This document shows positions 1-6,420 of a DNA stretch of 17,563 bases, piece after piece. Position numbers and translations under genes: made by a program. Positions within the stretch are counted from its first letter, which is position 1; every line of letters starts with the position of its first letter. The notes below the pieces were generated by a model. The model did no database searches, was not told the origin of the DNA, and was given only the letters and a program-made list of their open reading frames with translations. The stretch is from Eshraghiella sp964576255 (GTDB lineage: Bacteria > Bacillota > Clostridia > Lachnospirales > Lachnospiraceae): positions 1 through 17,563 of the forward strand of contig CAZNUK010000050.1 of assembly GCA_964576255.1 (NCBI GenBank), in the 5' to 3' direction.

Positions 1-54
1 CTTGCCGGAATATTGGTTACTGTAATAATTCTTAAGAAAAGAGGAAATAATTAA
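1..54 (+). CDS. C-terminal end of a membrane protein (partial)
   Basis: Only the last 17 codons of a gene that starts before the window are present. The frame is open from base 1 and ends at TAA 52-54. The visible tail is hydrophobic (LAGILVTVIIL) followed by a basic KKRGNN end, which is what a C-terminal membrane anchor with a short cytoplasmic positive tail looks like. The stop overlaps the ATG of the next gene (TAATG), so the two are very probably co-transcribed and translationally coupled. The function cannot be told from this fragment. Confidence 0.6.
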   Translation, partial: LAGILVTVIILKKRGNN

Positions 55-341
55 TGGACGGATTATATTTTGATTATGATTATGTAGATACAACAGGCAA
101 TGTGGGTAGTGGAGCCAATGATATTTTATTGTATGTAATTATAGGTATTGTTGGTGTTATTGCAATTGCAGGACTAGTTTTTGGATTGCTTTCATTTATC
201 AAATATTTATCTTTGCAAAAAAGTGGTTTTAATTGTCAGAGTGCTGCAACTAATGAAGTAGGAGTTGTTTTTTGTAGAAAATGCGGCAATCAGTTTGCCG
301 CATCCACACCAAACTGTCCATTTTGCGGAGAAAAGAGATAG
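54..341 (+). CDS. Small membrane protein with C-terminal zinc ribbon
   Basis: This is a 95-residue protein of unknown function. Residues 1-22 are acidic and Tyr/Asp-rich. Residues 24-50 form one strongly hydrophobic segment. The C-terminus carries C74-x2-C77-x10-C88-x2-C91 (CRKCG and CPFCG), a zinc-ribbon pattern of the kind seen in many small Firmicute regulatory or membrane-associated proteins. The ribbon probably faces the cytoplasm, because the residues after the membrane segment include basic ones. The ATG overlaps the stop of the preceding membrane-protein gene by one base, and the FHA gene starts 10 bases downstream, so it belongs to the phospho-signalling operon. Its role is unknown; a tether or adaptor is a guess from context. 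Confidence 0.8.
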   Translation: MDGLYFDYDYVDTTGNVGSGANDILLYVIIGIVGVIAIAGLVFGLLSFIKYLSLQKSGFNCQSAATNEVGVVFCRKCGNQFAASTPNCPFCGEKR

Positions 342-351
342 GTAGTATTAT

Positions 352-1398
352 ATGAATAAGATTAATTTGGTTAACAAAAAAAAGGCAAAATATGCAAATA
401 TCAAGATAAAGTCATCCCAGATGATTAATATGAGAGAGGTTGAAGCTATATCTCAGTGTAAGATACCGGGTGTGATTCCTCCTAATATAATTAAAGGTAA
501 GATTATACAATACAATGTATCTAATTACATTCCTTTGGATGATTTCTTTAAAGTTGTAGTTTCTAGAAAAACATTTGTAAGTATCATTACCCAGATTTTT
601 GATATTATTGCAGCGACTCAAAGCATTATGTTAAATCCAAGTTATTTTATTTATGATAAAAAATTTGTTTTTATTGAACCCAATATAAAAAAGGTGTTTT
701 TATTATATGTTCCAATAATTAACTATGAACACAGTAATAATGTTAAGACTTTTTATCAATCTTTAGCATTTGATACAGTTTTTAATCAAACGGAAGATTG
801 TACATATGTCAGAGAATATATTAACTATTTTAATTCTCATATTAATTTTTCTGTATATGAATTTGAGACTTTTATTAAAAAGTATCAGGATAAGGAAGCT
901 TCTGTTAATGTTGAACGTAAATCATCGGGGCTTCTTTCTGGCAAACTGGGCTCCGGTAAATTAGCTAATGGTGTGAGACGAAGTATACCGGTTGAACACA
1001 TTAGGGAGAATGAAATTAATAGAAGTGGCTTGACAGGTACTACAGTGTTAGGGGCAGAGGAGTGCGGAACAACGATTCTATCTGCTAATGTACTTAATAA
1101 AAAGAATTATCCATATCTTATTCGTGTAAAAACAGGGGAACGAATTGATATTAACAAAGACGAATTCCGTATTGGTAAAAGTCGTACGGATAATGATTAC
1201 AGTATTTCTGACAATGGTGCAATAAGCAGAAAGCATTTGAAAATAATAATTGATAATGATAATTATTATGCTTTAGATGATTCGTCTACCAATGGAACAT
1301 ATATTGATGATGTAAGAATAAAAGCGGGCGAGGCAACACAGATAAAGCCGGGGCAATTGTTACGTTTGGCAGATGAAGAACTGAATTTTGAGATATAA
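352..1398 (+). CDS. FHA-domain protein with Lachnospiraceae-type N-terminal domain
   Basis: The protein has 348 residues. Residues 257-348 form a forkhead-associated (FHA) phosphothreonine-binding domain with the expected landmarks: R273-x-G275-K-S, S292-R-K-H295 and S312-T-N-G-T316. The N-terminal ~180 residues resemble the uncharacterised domain often called DUF6382 that precedes FHA domains in Clostridia; this is recognition from memory. A low-complexity linker (about 185-245) contains two TTVL/TTIL motifs exactly ten residues apart (T230 and T240), which could be phosphosites for the neighbouring kinase. No membrane segment is seen, so it is probably cytoplasmic. It lies between the zinc-ribbon gene and the PP2C gene. 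It most likely acts as the reader of Thr phosphorylation in this operon. The Shine-Dalgarno site is weak, which suggests coupling to the upstream gene. Confidence 0.88.
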   Translation: MNKINLVNKKKAKYANIKIKSSQMINMREVEAISQCKIPGVIPPNIIKGKIIQYNVSNYIPLDDFFKVVVSRKTFVSIITQIFDIIAATQSIMLNPSYFIYDKKFVFIEPNIKKVFLLYVPIINYEHSNNVKTFYQSLAFDTVFNQTEDCTYVREYINYFNSHINFSVYEFETFIKKYQDKEASVNVERKSSGLLSGKLGSGKLANGVRRSIPVEHIRENEINRSGLTGTTVLGAEECGTTILSANVLNKKNYPYLIRVKTGERIDINKDEFRIGKSRTDNDYSISDNGAISRKHLKIIIDNDNYYALDDSSTNGTYIDDVRIKAGEATQIKPGQLLRLADEELNFEI

Positions 1399-1411
1399 CG
1401 GAGGTTGTACT

Positions 1412-2182
1412 GTGAAATATATATCAGGTATAGCTACAGATGTTGGAATTAAAAAGAGCACTAATCAGGATAGTGCCCTACTTAGAATCGGAAGAACTGA
1501 GAATGAAGAATTAGCATTAATAGTTCTTTGCGATGGTATGGGTGGTTTGTCCAAGGGCGAGCTTGCAAGTGCAGAGGTTGTCAGGGCATTTTCAAATTGG
1601 TTCGATGAGAAATTGGCAGATGCATTACAGAGTCAATCGGGCTTTGATAAAATCATAGAAGAGTGGAAAGAGATTCTATATTATCAAAATGAGAAATTGT
1701 ACAACTATGGTAAAGATAACGGAGTTAATTTAGGTACTACGATTTCAGCGGTGCTTTTAATTAATAATGCTTATGCCATTGTTAATGTTGGTGATTCACG
1801 AGTATATAGATTATCGGATAAGTTGGAGCAGATTACGGAGGACCAGTCACTTGTTGCAAGAGAAGTAAAGCTTGGCAGGTTAACACCCGAAGAAGCAAGT
1901 GTTGACCCTAGGCGTAATGTTCTTTTACAATGTGTAGGAGCTACAGCGGATTTGGAAATTAATACATATACAGGTGAGCTCAAAATGGGTGAAGCTATGC
2001 TTTTATGCTCTGATGGATTCAGACATATGATAACACCGGAAGAAATATATAATGAAATCAGTCCTGAGAAAGTACTTAATGATATTGTGGCAACTTCCAA
2101 GCTTGAGACGTTGATTAAGGTAAATAAGGAACGTCAGGAGACTGATAATATTACTGCGGTATACATAAAGTTAGGTGAGTAA
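1412..2182 (+). CDS. PP2C-family Ser/Thr protein phosphatase
   Basis: This is a 256-residue metal-dependent phosphatase of the PPM/PP2C type, expected to remove phosphate from Ser/Thr targets of the adjacent kinase. Metal-binding aspartates are visible in order: D20 (TNQDS), D41-G42 (CDGMGG), D201-G202 (CSDGF) and D245-N246 (TDN). The GTT-x-S segment (108-112) and NVGDSR motif (125-130) are also typical. The length matches the stand-alone bacterial PrpC/Stp family. I chose GTG at 1412 because GGAGG at 1400-1404 sits seven bases before it and the family usually starts close to this point; an in-frame TTG at 1388 would lie upstream of that ribosome site. The gene begins 14 bases after the FHA stop and its TAA directly touches the kinase ATG, so phosphatase and kinase are co-produced. 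Confidence 0.93.
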   Translation: MKYISGIATDVGIKKSTNQDSALLRIGRTENEELALIVLCDGMGGLSKGELASAEVVRAFSNWFDEKLADALQSQSGFDKIIEEWKEILYYQNEKLYNYGKDNGVNLGTTISAVLLINNAYAIVNVGDSRVYRLSDKLEQITEDQSLVAREVKLGRLTPEEASVDPRRNVLLQCVGATADLEINTYTGELKMGEAMLLCSDGFRHMITPEEIYNEISPEKVLNDIVATSKLETLIKVNKERQETDNITAVYIKLGE

Positions 2183-3898
2183 ATGGCACGAGTAGGAACG
2201 ATAATTGATAACAAGTATGAAATACTTAAGGAAGTCGGACGAGGTGGTATGTCCGTTGTATATCTTGCAATGGATAGAAGACTTAATAAGCAATGGGCTG
2301 TTAAAGAAATTACTAAAATAGCCAACGATAAGAATAATGAAGTTGTTGTACAAAGCCTGTTAATTGAAGCCAACATGATGAAAAAGCTGGACCATCCTTC
2401 ACTACCAAGAATTGTAGACATCATTGACAATGGACGAACTATCTATGTCATTATGGATTATATAGAAGGGGAATCCCTTGATAAAATCCTTAAAAATGGT
2501 GGAGCACAGCCACAGGAGTTGGTTATAGAGTGGGCAAAACAGTTATGTAATGTTTTGAGATATCTTCATTCTCAAAATCCACCAATTATATACAGGGATA
2601 TGAAGCCAGCCAATGTTATGCTTAAACCGGAAGGAACCCTTAAGGTTATTGATTTTGGTATTGCAAGAGAGTATAAGGAGCATAATCTGGAGGATACAGT
2701 AAGTCTTGGAACCAAGGGCTATGCGGCACCGGAGCAGTTTGGCGGAAAGGGTCAGACCGATGCCAGAACGGATATTTATTGTCTTGGAGTTACGCTGTAT
2801 CATTTAATTACAGGACAGAACCCATGTGAACCACCTTATGAGTTATATCCGATTCGTCAATGGAATCCTACATTATCATCAGGTCTGGAATACATTATTC
2901 AGAAATGTACCCAGCTCAATCCAATGGACAGATATCAGAATTGTGATGAGCTTATGTATGCTCTGGAGCATTATAGCGAAATTGATGATATTTATAAAAA
3001 TAAGCAGAAGAAAAAAGTTGTTGCTTTTGCAGTAGTTCTTGGGTTGTCAATTATAATGCTTATTGCAGGTTTTCTTTTTGACCATATATATACTTTGCAA
3101 AAAGATGAAAATTACGATACCAAAATTAATATTAGTGACTCCACAGGCTATGAACAGAAGGTTGATAGCTATATTGAAGCAATTGAGTTGTATCCTGAGC
3201 GATATGATGCATACATTAAATTGCTTGAAGCATACTCAGATAATAATAAGTTTGGCAATGAAGAGAGTCAGCAATTTATGAATTATTACAATGCTTCTTT
3301 TTCTGGAAAGAAATTAGTGGAAGTTAATACAGCAGATGAAGGTTTTGCGGAATTAAATTATAATGCAGGAATTACATATTTTTATCTGTATAATGAGAAT
3401 GATACAAATGTTACATTGAAGGATAAGGCTCTTAAGGCATATTCTTTTTTTGAAAATGTAGTTAATTACAGTGATGAGTCGTATGTTAATTATAATATTT
3501 GTGAAAGCTATTTTATTGTGTGTGACTTTTATAAAAATTATGTTTCCAATGCCACAAATACAAAGGAACCAACTTATGATATTTACTTAGCACTTTTAGA
3601 TTCGTTGGATAAATGTATAACCAATCTTGATGAATATGATTATGATGATTTGCCATATATCAAGCTGACTGTTTACGAAGCCGTATGTGATTTGTTAAAT
3701 GAACAGCGAAAAGGGTTGGCAGTAACCGGTATTGGTCAGGATACAGTAAAAGATTTAATGGAGAATATTTTTGATAAAACCACTGATTTGGCGGTTACTC
3801 AGGAAAAATCTATTAATAAACAAAATAGTATTCTTTCAAAAAGAGAAGAGTATATTAGTAATTTGACTATTACATATGAAAATACGGAAGAGAGGTAA
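2183..3898 (+). CDS. Transmembrane Ser/Thr protein kinase, TPR-like external region
   Basis: The protein has 571 residues. Residues about 12-265 form a Hanks-type kinase: glycine loop GRGGMSVVY (19-27), catalytic Lys K41 in AVKEI, helix C Glu (around E62), catalytic loop YRDMKPAN (137-144, with D139, K141, N144), DFG at 157-159 and APE at 182-184. An acidic/basic juxtamembrane run (KNKQKKK) precedes a single membrane segment at about 278-303. The remaining ~265 residues should lie outside the cell; they begin with a TPR-like helix pair (YIEAIELYPERYDAYIKLLEAY region, about 332-353) and contain many Tyr/Asn/Asp residues. PASTA repeats, the usual extracellular part of PrkC/PknB, are absent. The start directly follows the phosphatase stop. 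It likely phosphorylates Thr residues read by the FHA protein. Confidence 0.93.
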   Translation: MARVGTIIDNKYEILKEVGRGGMSVVYLAMDRRLNKQWAVKEITKIANDKNNEVVVQSLLIEANMMKKLDHPSLPRIVDIIDNGRTIYVIMDYIEGESLDKILKNGGAQPQELVIEWAKQLCNVLRYLHSQNPPIIYRDMKPANVMLKPEGTLKVIDFGIAREYKEHNLEDTVSLGTKGYAAPEQFGGKGQTDARTDIYCLGVTLYHLITGQNPCEPPYELYPIRQWNPTLSSGLEYIIQKCTQLNPMDRYQNCDELMYALEHYSEIDDIYKNKQKKKVVAFAVVLGLSIIMLIAGFLFDHIYTLQKDENYDTKINISDSTGYEQKVDSYIEAIELYPERYDAYIKLLEAYSDNNKFGNEESQQFMNYYNASFSGKKLVEVNTADEGFAELNYNAGITYFYLYNENDTNVTLKDKALKAYSFFENVVNYSDESYVNYNICESYFIVCDFYKNYVSNATNTKEPTYDIYLALLDSLDKCITNLDEYDYDDLPYIKLTVYEAVCDLLNEQRKGLAVTGIGQDTVKDLMENIFDKTTDLAVTQEKSINKQNSILSKREEYISNLTITYENTEER

Positions 3899-3904
3899 TG
3901 ATAA

Positions 3905-4339
3905 TTGAGCAATATATATCAGATAATTTCAATAGTTGCCTTTGTTCTTGCTGGATTATTATTCGTTGTAGCCGTTATTTTGTTTTTTGCATTGAATGTA
4001 AAAAAGTCAATAGATATTCTTTCAGGACATGCAGAAAAGAAATCTATTATGCAGATGCAGAATGTTGCTGCATCTAATGAGAAAAATTCAGTATACTCTT
4101 TTACAGGGCAGGATTTAAAACAGACCAATAAATTATCACAATCAGAACAGAATGTTGAAGAAGATGATTCGACTATGATTTTAGAAGATGACAACGAATC
4201 AACGGTTGTTTTGTCAGAAAGTGAACAGGCGACAGTTGTGCTTAGTGATAATACAGAGACCCAAATTTTGCATAATGCAGATAGCTATATCAGGATTGTT
4301 AAAGAGGTGTTGTATATACATACAAATGAAGTCCTATAA
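3905..4339 (+). CDS. Small membrane protein with periodic TxxL motifs
   Basis: A 144-residue protein that I do not recognise. Residues 5-31 form a single membrane helix, followed by KK, so the tail should be cytoplasmic. The middle (about 84-125) is acidic and carries four Thr-x-x-Leu motifs at T90, T100, T110 and T119 (TMIL, TVVL, TVVL, TQIL) with ten-, ten- and nine-residue spacing. FHA domains bind phosphothreonine and several prefer a hydrophobic residue at +3, so this tail is a plausible kinase substrate and docking string for the operon's FHA protein. The start is TTG at 3905, with GAGAGG about nine bases upstream; an ATG at 3898 is in another frame and gives no membrane helix. It starts six bases after the kinase stop and is the last gene of the operon. 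Confidence 0.72.
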   Translation: MSNIYQIISIVAFVLAGLLFVVAVILFFALNVKKSIDILSGHAEKKSIMQMQNVAASNEKNSVYSFTGQDLKQTNKLSQSEQNVEEDDSTMILEDDNESTVVLSESEQATVVLSDNTETQILHNADSYIRIVKEVLYIHTNEVL

Positions 4340-4465
4340 TAAAAAAACATTTATAATTAATGCACATTTGTCCCCCGCGGTACTTTGCGGTGCAAAGCAA
4401 CGCTTAGTACCGTTCGGTGGGACAATTAGCGAAAGCGTGTGCATTAATATAAATGTTTTTTTATT
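4338..4465 (+). repeat. Structured palindromic repeat element, copy 1
   Basis: The outer arms 4338-4366 and 4438-4465 are complementary over about 28 base pairs with one bulged A. Inside, TTGTCCC (4368-4374) pairs with GGGACAA (4419-4425), CCG (4375-4377) with CGG (4415-4417), and CGGTACT (4378-4384) with AGTACCG (4406-4412), capped by GCG/CGC and a small loop. A separate mini-hairpin GC-GAAA-GC (4429-4436) has a GNRA loop. The reverse complement of 11334-11454 shares blocks ATGCACATTT and TAGTACCGTTC and the same fold, so this is a repeat family rather than a lone terminator. The outer arms run into the stop codons of both flanking genes. I do not recognise the family. Confidence 0.72.
4338..4465. 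terminator. Probable bidirectional terminator formed by the repeat
   Basis: The element lies between convergent genes, with A7 (4341-4347) on the left and T7 (4456-4462) on the right flanking the long stem. Either strand therefore gives a stable hairpin ending in U-rich sequence. It probably ends the kinase operon on the + strand and the DAHP synthase transcript on the - strand. The U-run lies inside the outer stem rather than after it, so efficiency is uncertain. Confidence 0.5.
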
Positions 4466-5492
4466 AGCAATTCTCAGCGATTGTTAAAAGTAATTTCTCT
4501 GTATCATCCCATCCAAGACATGGGTCAGTAATTGACTTACCGTAGATGTGTTCGCCAATTTTCTGAGCTCCCGGCTCAATGTAGCTTTCAACCATAACTC
4601 CCTTAACGAGCTTCTTGATGTCAGCGTTCATCTTGCGGCTGTGAAGAACATCATCCACAATTCTAAGCTGCTCCATGTACTGCTTGTTAGAGTTGCTGTG
4701 GTTACTGTCCACGATAACAGCAGGGTATGGGAGACCATGCTCAGCATACATCTTATTAACAAGAAGTAAATCCTCGTAATGGTAGTTAGGAACACACTGC
4801 CCCTTTTTGTTAACAGCTCCACGTAAAACGGAGTGGGTCAGAGGATTACCTGTGGTGTGAACCTCATGTCCACGATAGATAAAAGTATGTGGATGTGATG
4901 CAGCATGAACTGAGTTAAGCATTACATCATATCCGCCGGCTGTAGGGTTCTTCATTCCAACAGGAACGTCCATTCCGCTGGCTGTAAGTCTGTGCTGCTG
5001 ATCCTCAACAGAACGTGCACCAATGGCAACGTAGGAGAGCGTGTCATCGCAGTACATCCAGTTTTCAGGGTAAAGCATCTCGTCAGCAGGGAAAAATCCT
5101 GTGCTCTTAATAACATCCAAATGAAGCTTACGGATAGCTTTAATTCCGGCAACTAAATCCGGCTTCTTCTCAGGGTCAGGCTGATGAAGCATTCCCTTGT
5201 ATCCATCACCTGTGGTACGAGGCTTGTTGGTGTACACACGAGGAATAATAATTACCTTGTCACGGATTTTATCCTGTACCTTGGCAAGTCTTGTTACATA
5301 ATCAAGAACTGCATCCTCATTATCAGCGGAGCAAGGTCCGATTACAGCAACAAATTTATCGGATTTACCGGTAAAAACATCTCTGATTTCTGCATCAAAA
5401 GCCTGCTTTTTAGCAGTAAGCTCTTCTCCAAGAGGAAATTCATCTTTGATTTCGTCAGGAGAAGGTAAGTTTTTTAAAAATTCAATACTCAT
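4464..5492 (-). CDS. aroF: 3-deoxy-7-phosphoheptulonate (DAHP) synthase, type I AroFGH class
   Basis: This 342-residue enzyme condenses phosphoenolpyruvate and erythrose 4-phosphate to DAHP, the first step of the shikimate route to aromatic amino acids. The signature runs are present: GPCS (52-55), KPRTTGDGYKG (90-100), GARSVEDQQHR (158-168), VGMKNPT (178-184), DSNHSNSNK (262-270) and GKSITDPCLGW (318-328). Metal ligands expected from the E. coli enzyme map to C54, H265, E302 and D323. The length fits the E. coli AroF/G/H group (about 350). AAGAGG lies about seven bases before the ATG. The gene is transcribed away from the sirtuin operon and converges on the kinase operon. No T-box or leader peptide is evident upstream, so control is probably by a repressor and/or feedback on the enzyme. 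AroF, AroG and AroH cannot be distinguished here. Confidence 0.95.
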   Translation of the reverse strand: MSIEFLKNLPSPDEIKDEFPLGEELTAKKQAFDAEIRDVFTGKSDKFVAVIGPCSADNEDAVLDYVTRLAKVQDKIRDKVIIIPRVYTNKPRTTGDGYKGMLHQPDPEKKPDLVAGIKAIRKLHLDVIKSTGFFPADEMLYPENWMYCDDTLSYVAIGARSVEDQQHRLTASGMDVPVGMKNPTAGGYDVMLNSVHAASHPHTFIYRGHEVHTTGNPLTHSVLRGAVNKKGQCVPNYHYEDLLLVNKMYAEHGLPYPAVIVDSNHSNSNKQYMEQLRIVDDVLHSRKMNADIKKLVKGVMVESYIEPGAQKIGEHIYGKSITDPCLGWDDTEKLLLTIAENC

Positions 5493-5528
5493 ATTAAAAC
5501 CTCTTCTTCAACGTAATATACAAGGGTC

Positions 5529-5557
5529 ATTTTAGCACTATTTCAGCTGTAATGCTA
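5529..5557 (-). promoter_or_regulatory. Candidate DAHP synthase -10 box with overlapping palindromic operator
   Basis: On the - strand a TAAAAT box (5529-5534) lies about 37 bases before the start codon. Touching it is an imperfect inverted repeat, TAGCACTA (5533-5540) and TAATGCTA (5550-5557) on the + strand, separated by nine bases, with seven of eight arm positions complementary. No good -35 is seen at the usual distance. The position suits an operator that blocks polymerase, but the call rests on symmetry alone. Confidence 0.3.
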
Positions 5558-5617
5558 CCTCTTTTTCGACTTTTTTTACCTTTTACCCTGATTTTTTTAC
5601 CTGATACTTGGGAGATA

Positions 5618-5647
5618 TTTACAATTAAAACTTAATTGATATATAAT
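5618..5647 (+). promoter_or_regulatory. Promoter of the sirtuin-ABC transporter operon
   Basis: TTTACA (5618-5623) and TATAAT (5642-5647) are separated by 18 bases, a good match to the vegetative sigma-A consensus. The -10 lies about 26 bases before the sirtuin start, so the leader is very short. Confidence 0.6.
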
Positions 5648-5673
5648 TATATTAAAATTCGGAGGTGTTGAAA

Positions 5674-6420
5674 TTGAGTATATCTGATAAGGTGTTGCAA
5701 TTAAAAAAATGGATAGAGGAAAGTGATAATATTGTGTTTTTCGGAGGGGCGGGAGTAAGTACTGAAAGTAATATTCCTGACTTTAGAAGTGTTGACGGAT
5801 TGTATAATCAGAAGTATAATTATCCTCCCGAAACTATTTTGAGCCATACCTTTTTTATACGTAAGACGGAAGAGTTTTATCGCTTTTACAGGGATAAGAT
5901 GATTTATAAGGATGCCCGTCCTAATAAAGCGCATCTTGCTCTTAGTGAGCTTGAAAAGGCAGGCAAATGTAAGGCTGTAATAACCCAAAATATAGACGGA
6001 TTGCATCAGGAGGCTGGTAGCAGGGAGGTTTTGGAGCTTCACGGAAGTGTGCTTAGAAACTATTGTATGGACTGCGGCGAATTCTACAATGTGGATGCGG
6101 TGTGTAATTGTGACGGAATTCCAAAATGCCATTGTAGCGGTGTGATTAAACCTGATGTGGTGCTTTATGAAGAGGGGCTTAATCAGCAGACGTTAACTAA
6201 AGCCATTAATTATATCAGTAATGCGGATGTTCTCATCGTTGCGGGAACTTCCCTTACAGTATATCCCGCGGCGGGGCTAATTGATTATTACAGAGGTAAT
6301 AAGCTTGTGCTTATTAACAAAACCTCTACACCAAAGGATTCTTATGCGGATTTAATTATTAATGAAGCAGTGGGCGAAACCCTTTGGACATGTATACAGA
6401 AAGGCGCAGAACATGATTGA
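5674..6420 (+). CDS. cobB: NAD-dependent protein deacylase, SIR2 family
   Basis: This 248-residue sirtuin would remove acyl groups from protein lysines using NAD+. It shows GAGVSTESNIPDFRS (25-39) for NAD binding, TQNIDGLHQ (104-112), catalytic H123 in ELHGS, a zinc module with C131-x2-C134 and C152-x-C154, the KPDVVLYEE segment (159-167) and GTSLTVYP (191-198). The length is normal for the bacterial CobB class. I chose TTG at 5674 because GGAGG at 5661-5665 lies eight bases before it; the in-frame GTG at 5665 overlaps that ribosome site and TTG at 5668 is too close. The second zinc pair has C-x-C spacing instead of C-x2-C; I believe this occurs in other clostridial members. The end overlaps the ABC ATPase start by eight bases, so the two are translationally coupled. 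The protein substrate is unknown. Confidence 0.93.
   Translation: MSISDKVLQLKKWIEESDNIVFFGGAGVSTESNIPDFRSVDGLYNQKYNYPPETILSHTFFIRKTEEFYRFYRDKMIYKDARPNKAHLALSELEKAGKCKAVITQNIDGLHQEAGSREVLELHGSVLRNYCMDCGEFYNVDAVCNCDGIPKCHCSGVIKPDVVLYEEGLNQQTLTKAINYISNADVLIVAGTSLTVYPAAGLIDYYRGNKLVLINKTSTPKDSYADLIINEAVGETLWTCIQKGAEHD

Noticed and set aside
3898..4074. ATG at 3898, overlapping the kinase stop, as the start of the next gene
   Set aside because: That frame gives a short Cys-rich peptide with no family features, whereas TTG at 3905 gives a membrane helix plus an ordered acidic repeat tail.
5493..5580. Leader-peptide attenuator before the DAHP synthase gene
   Set aside because: No short frame rich in Phe, Tyr or Trp codons and no terminator/antiterminator pair could be found.
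6130..6137. C-x-C instead of C-x2-C in the second zinc pair of the sirtuin as a defect
   Set aside because: Four cysteines remain and flanking motifs are intact; I believe this spacing is seen in other clostridial sirtuins.
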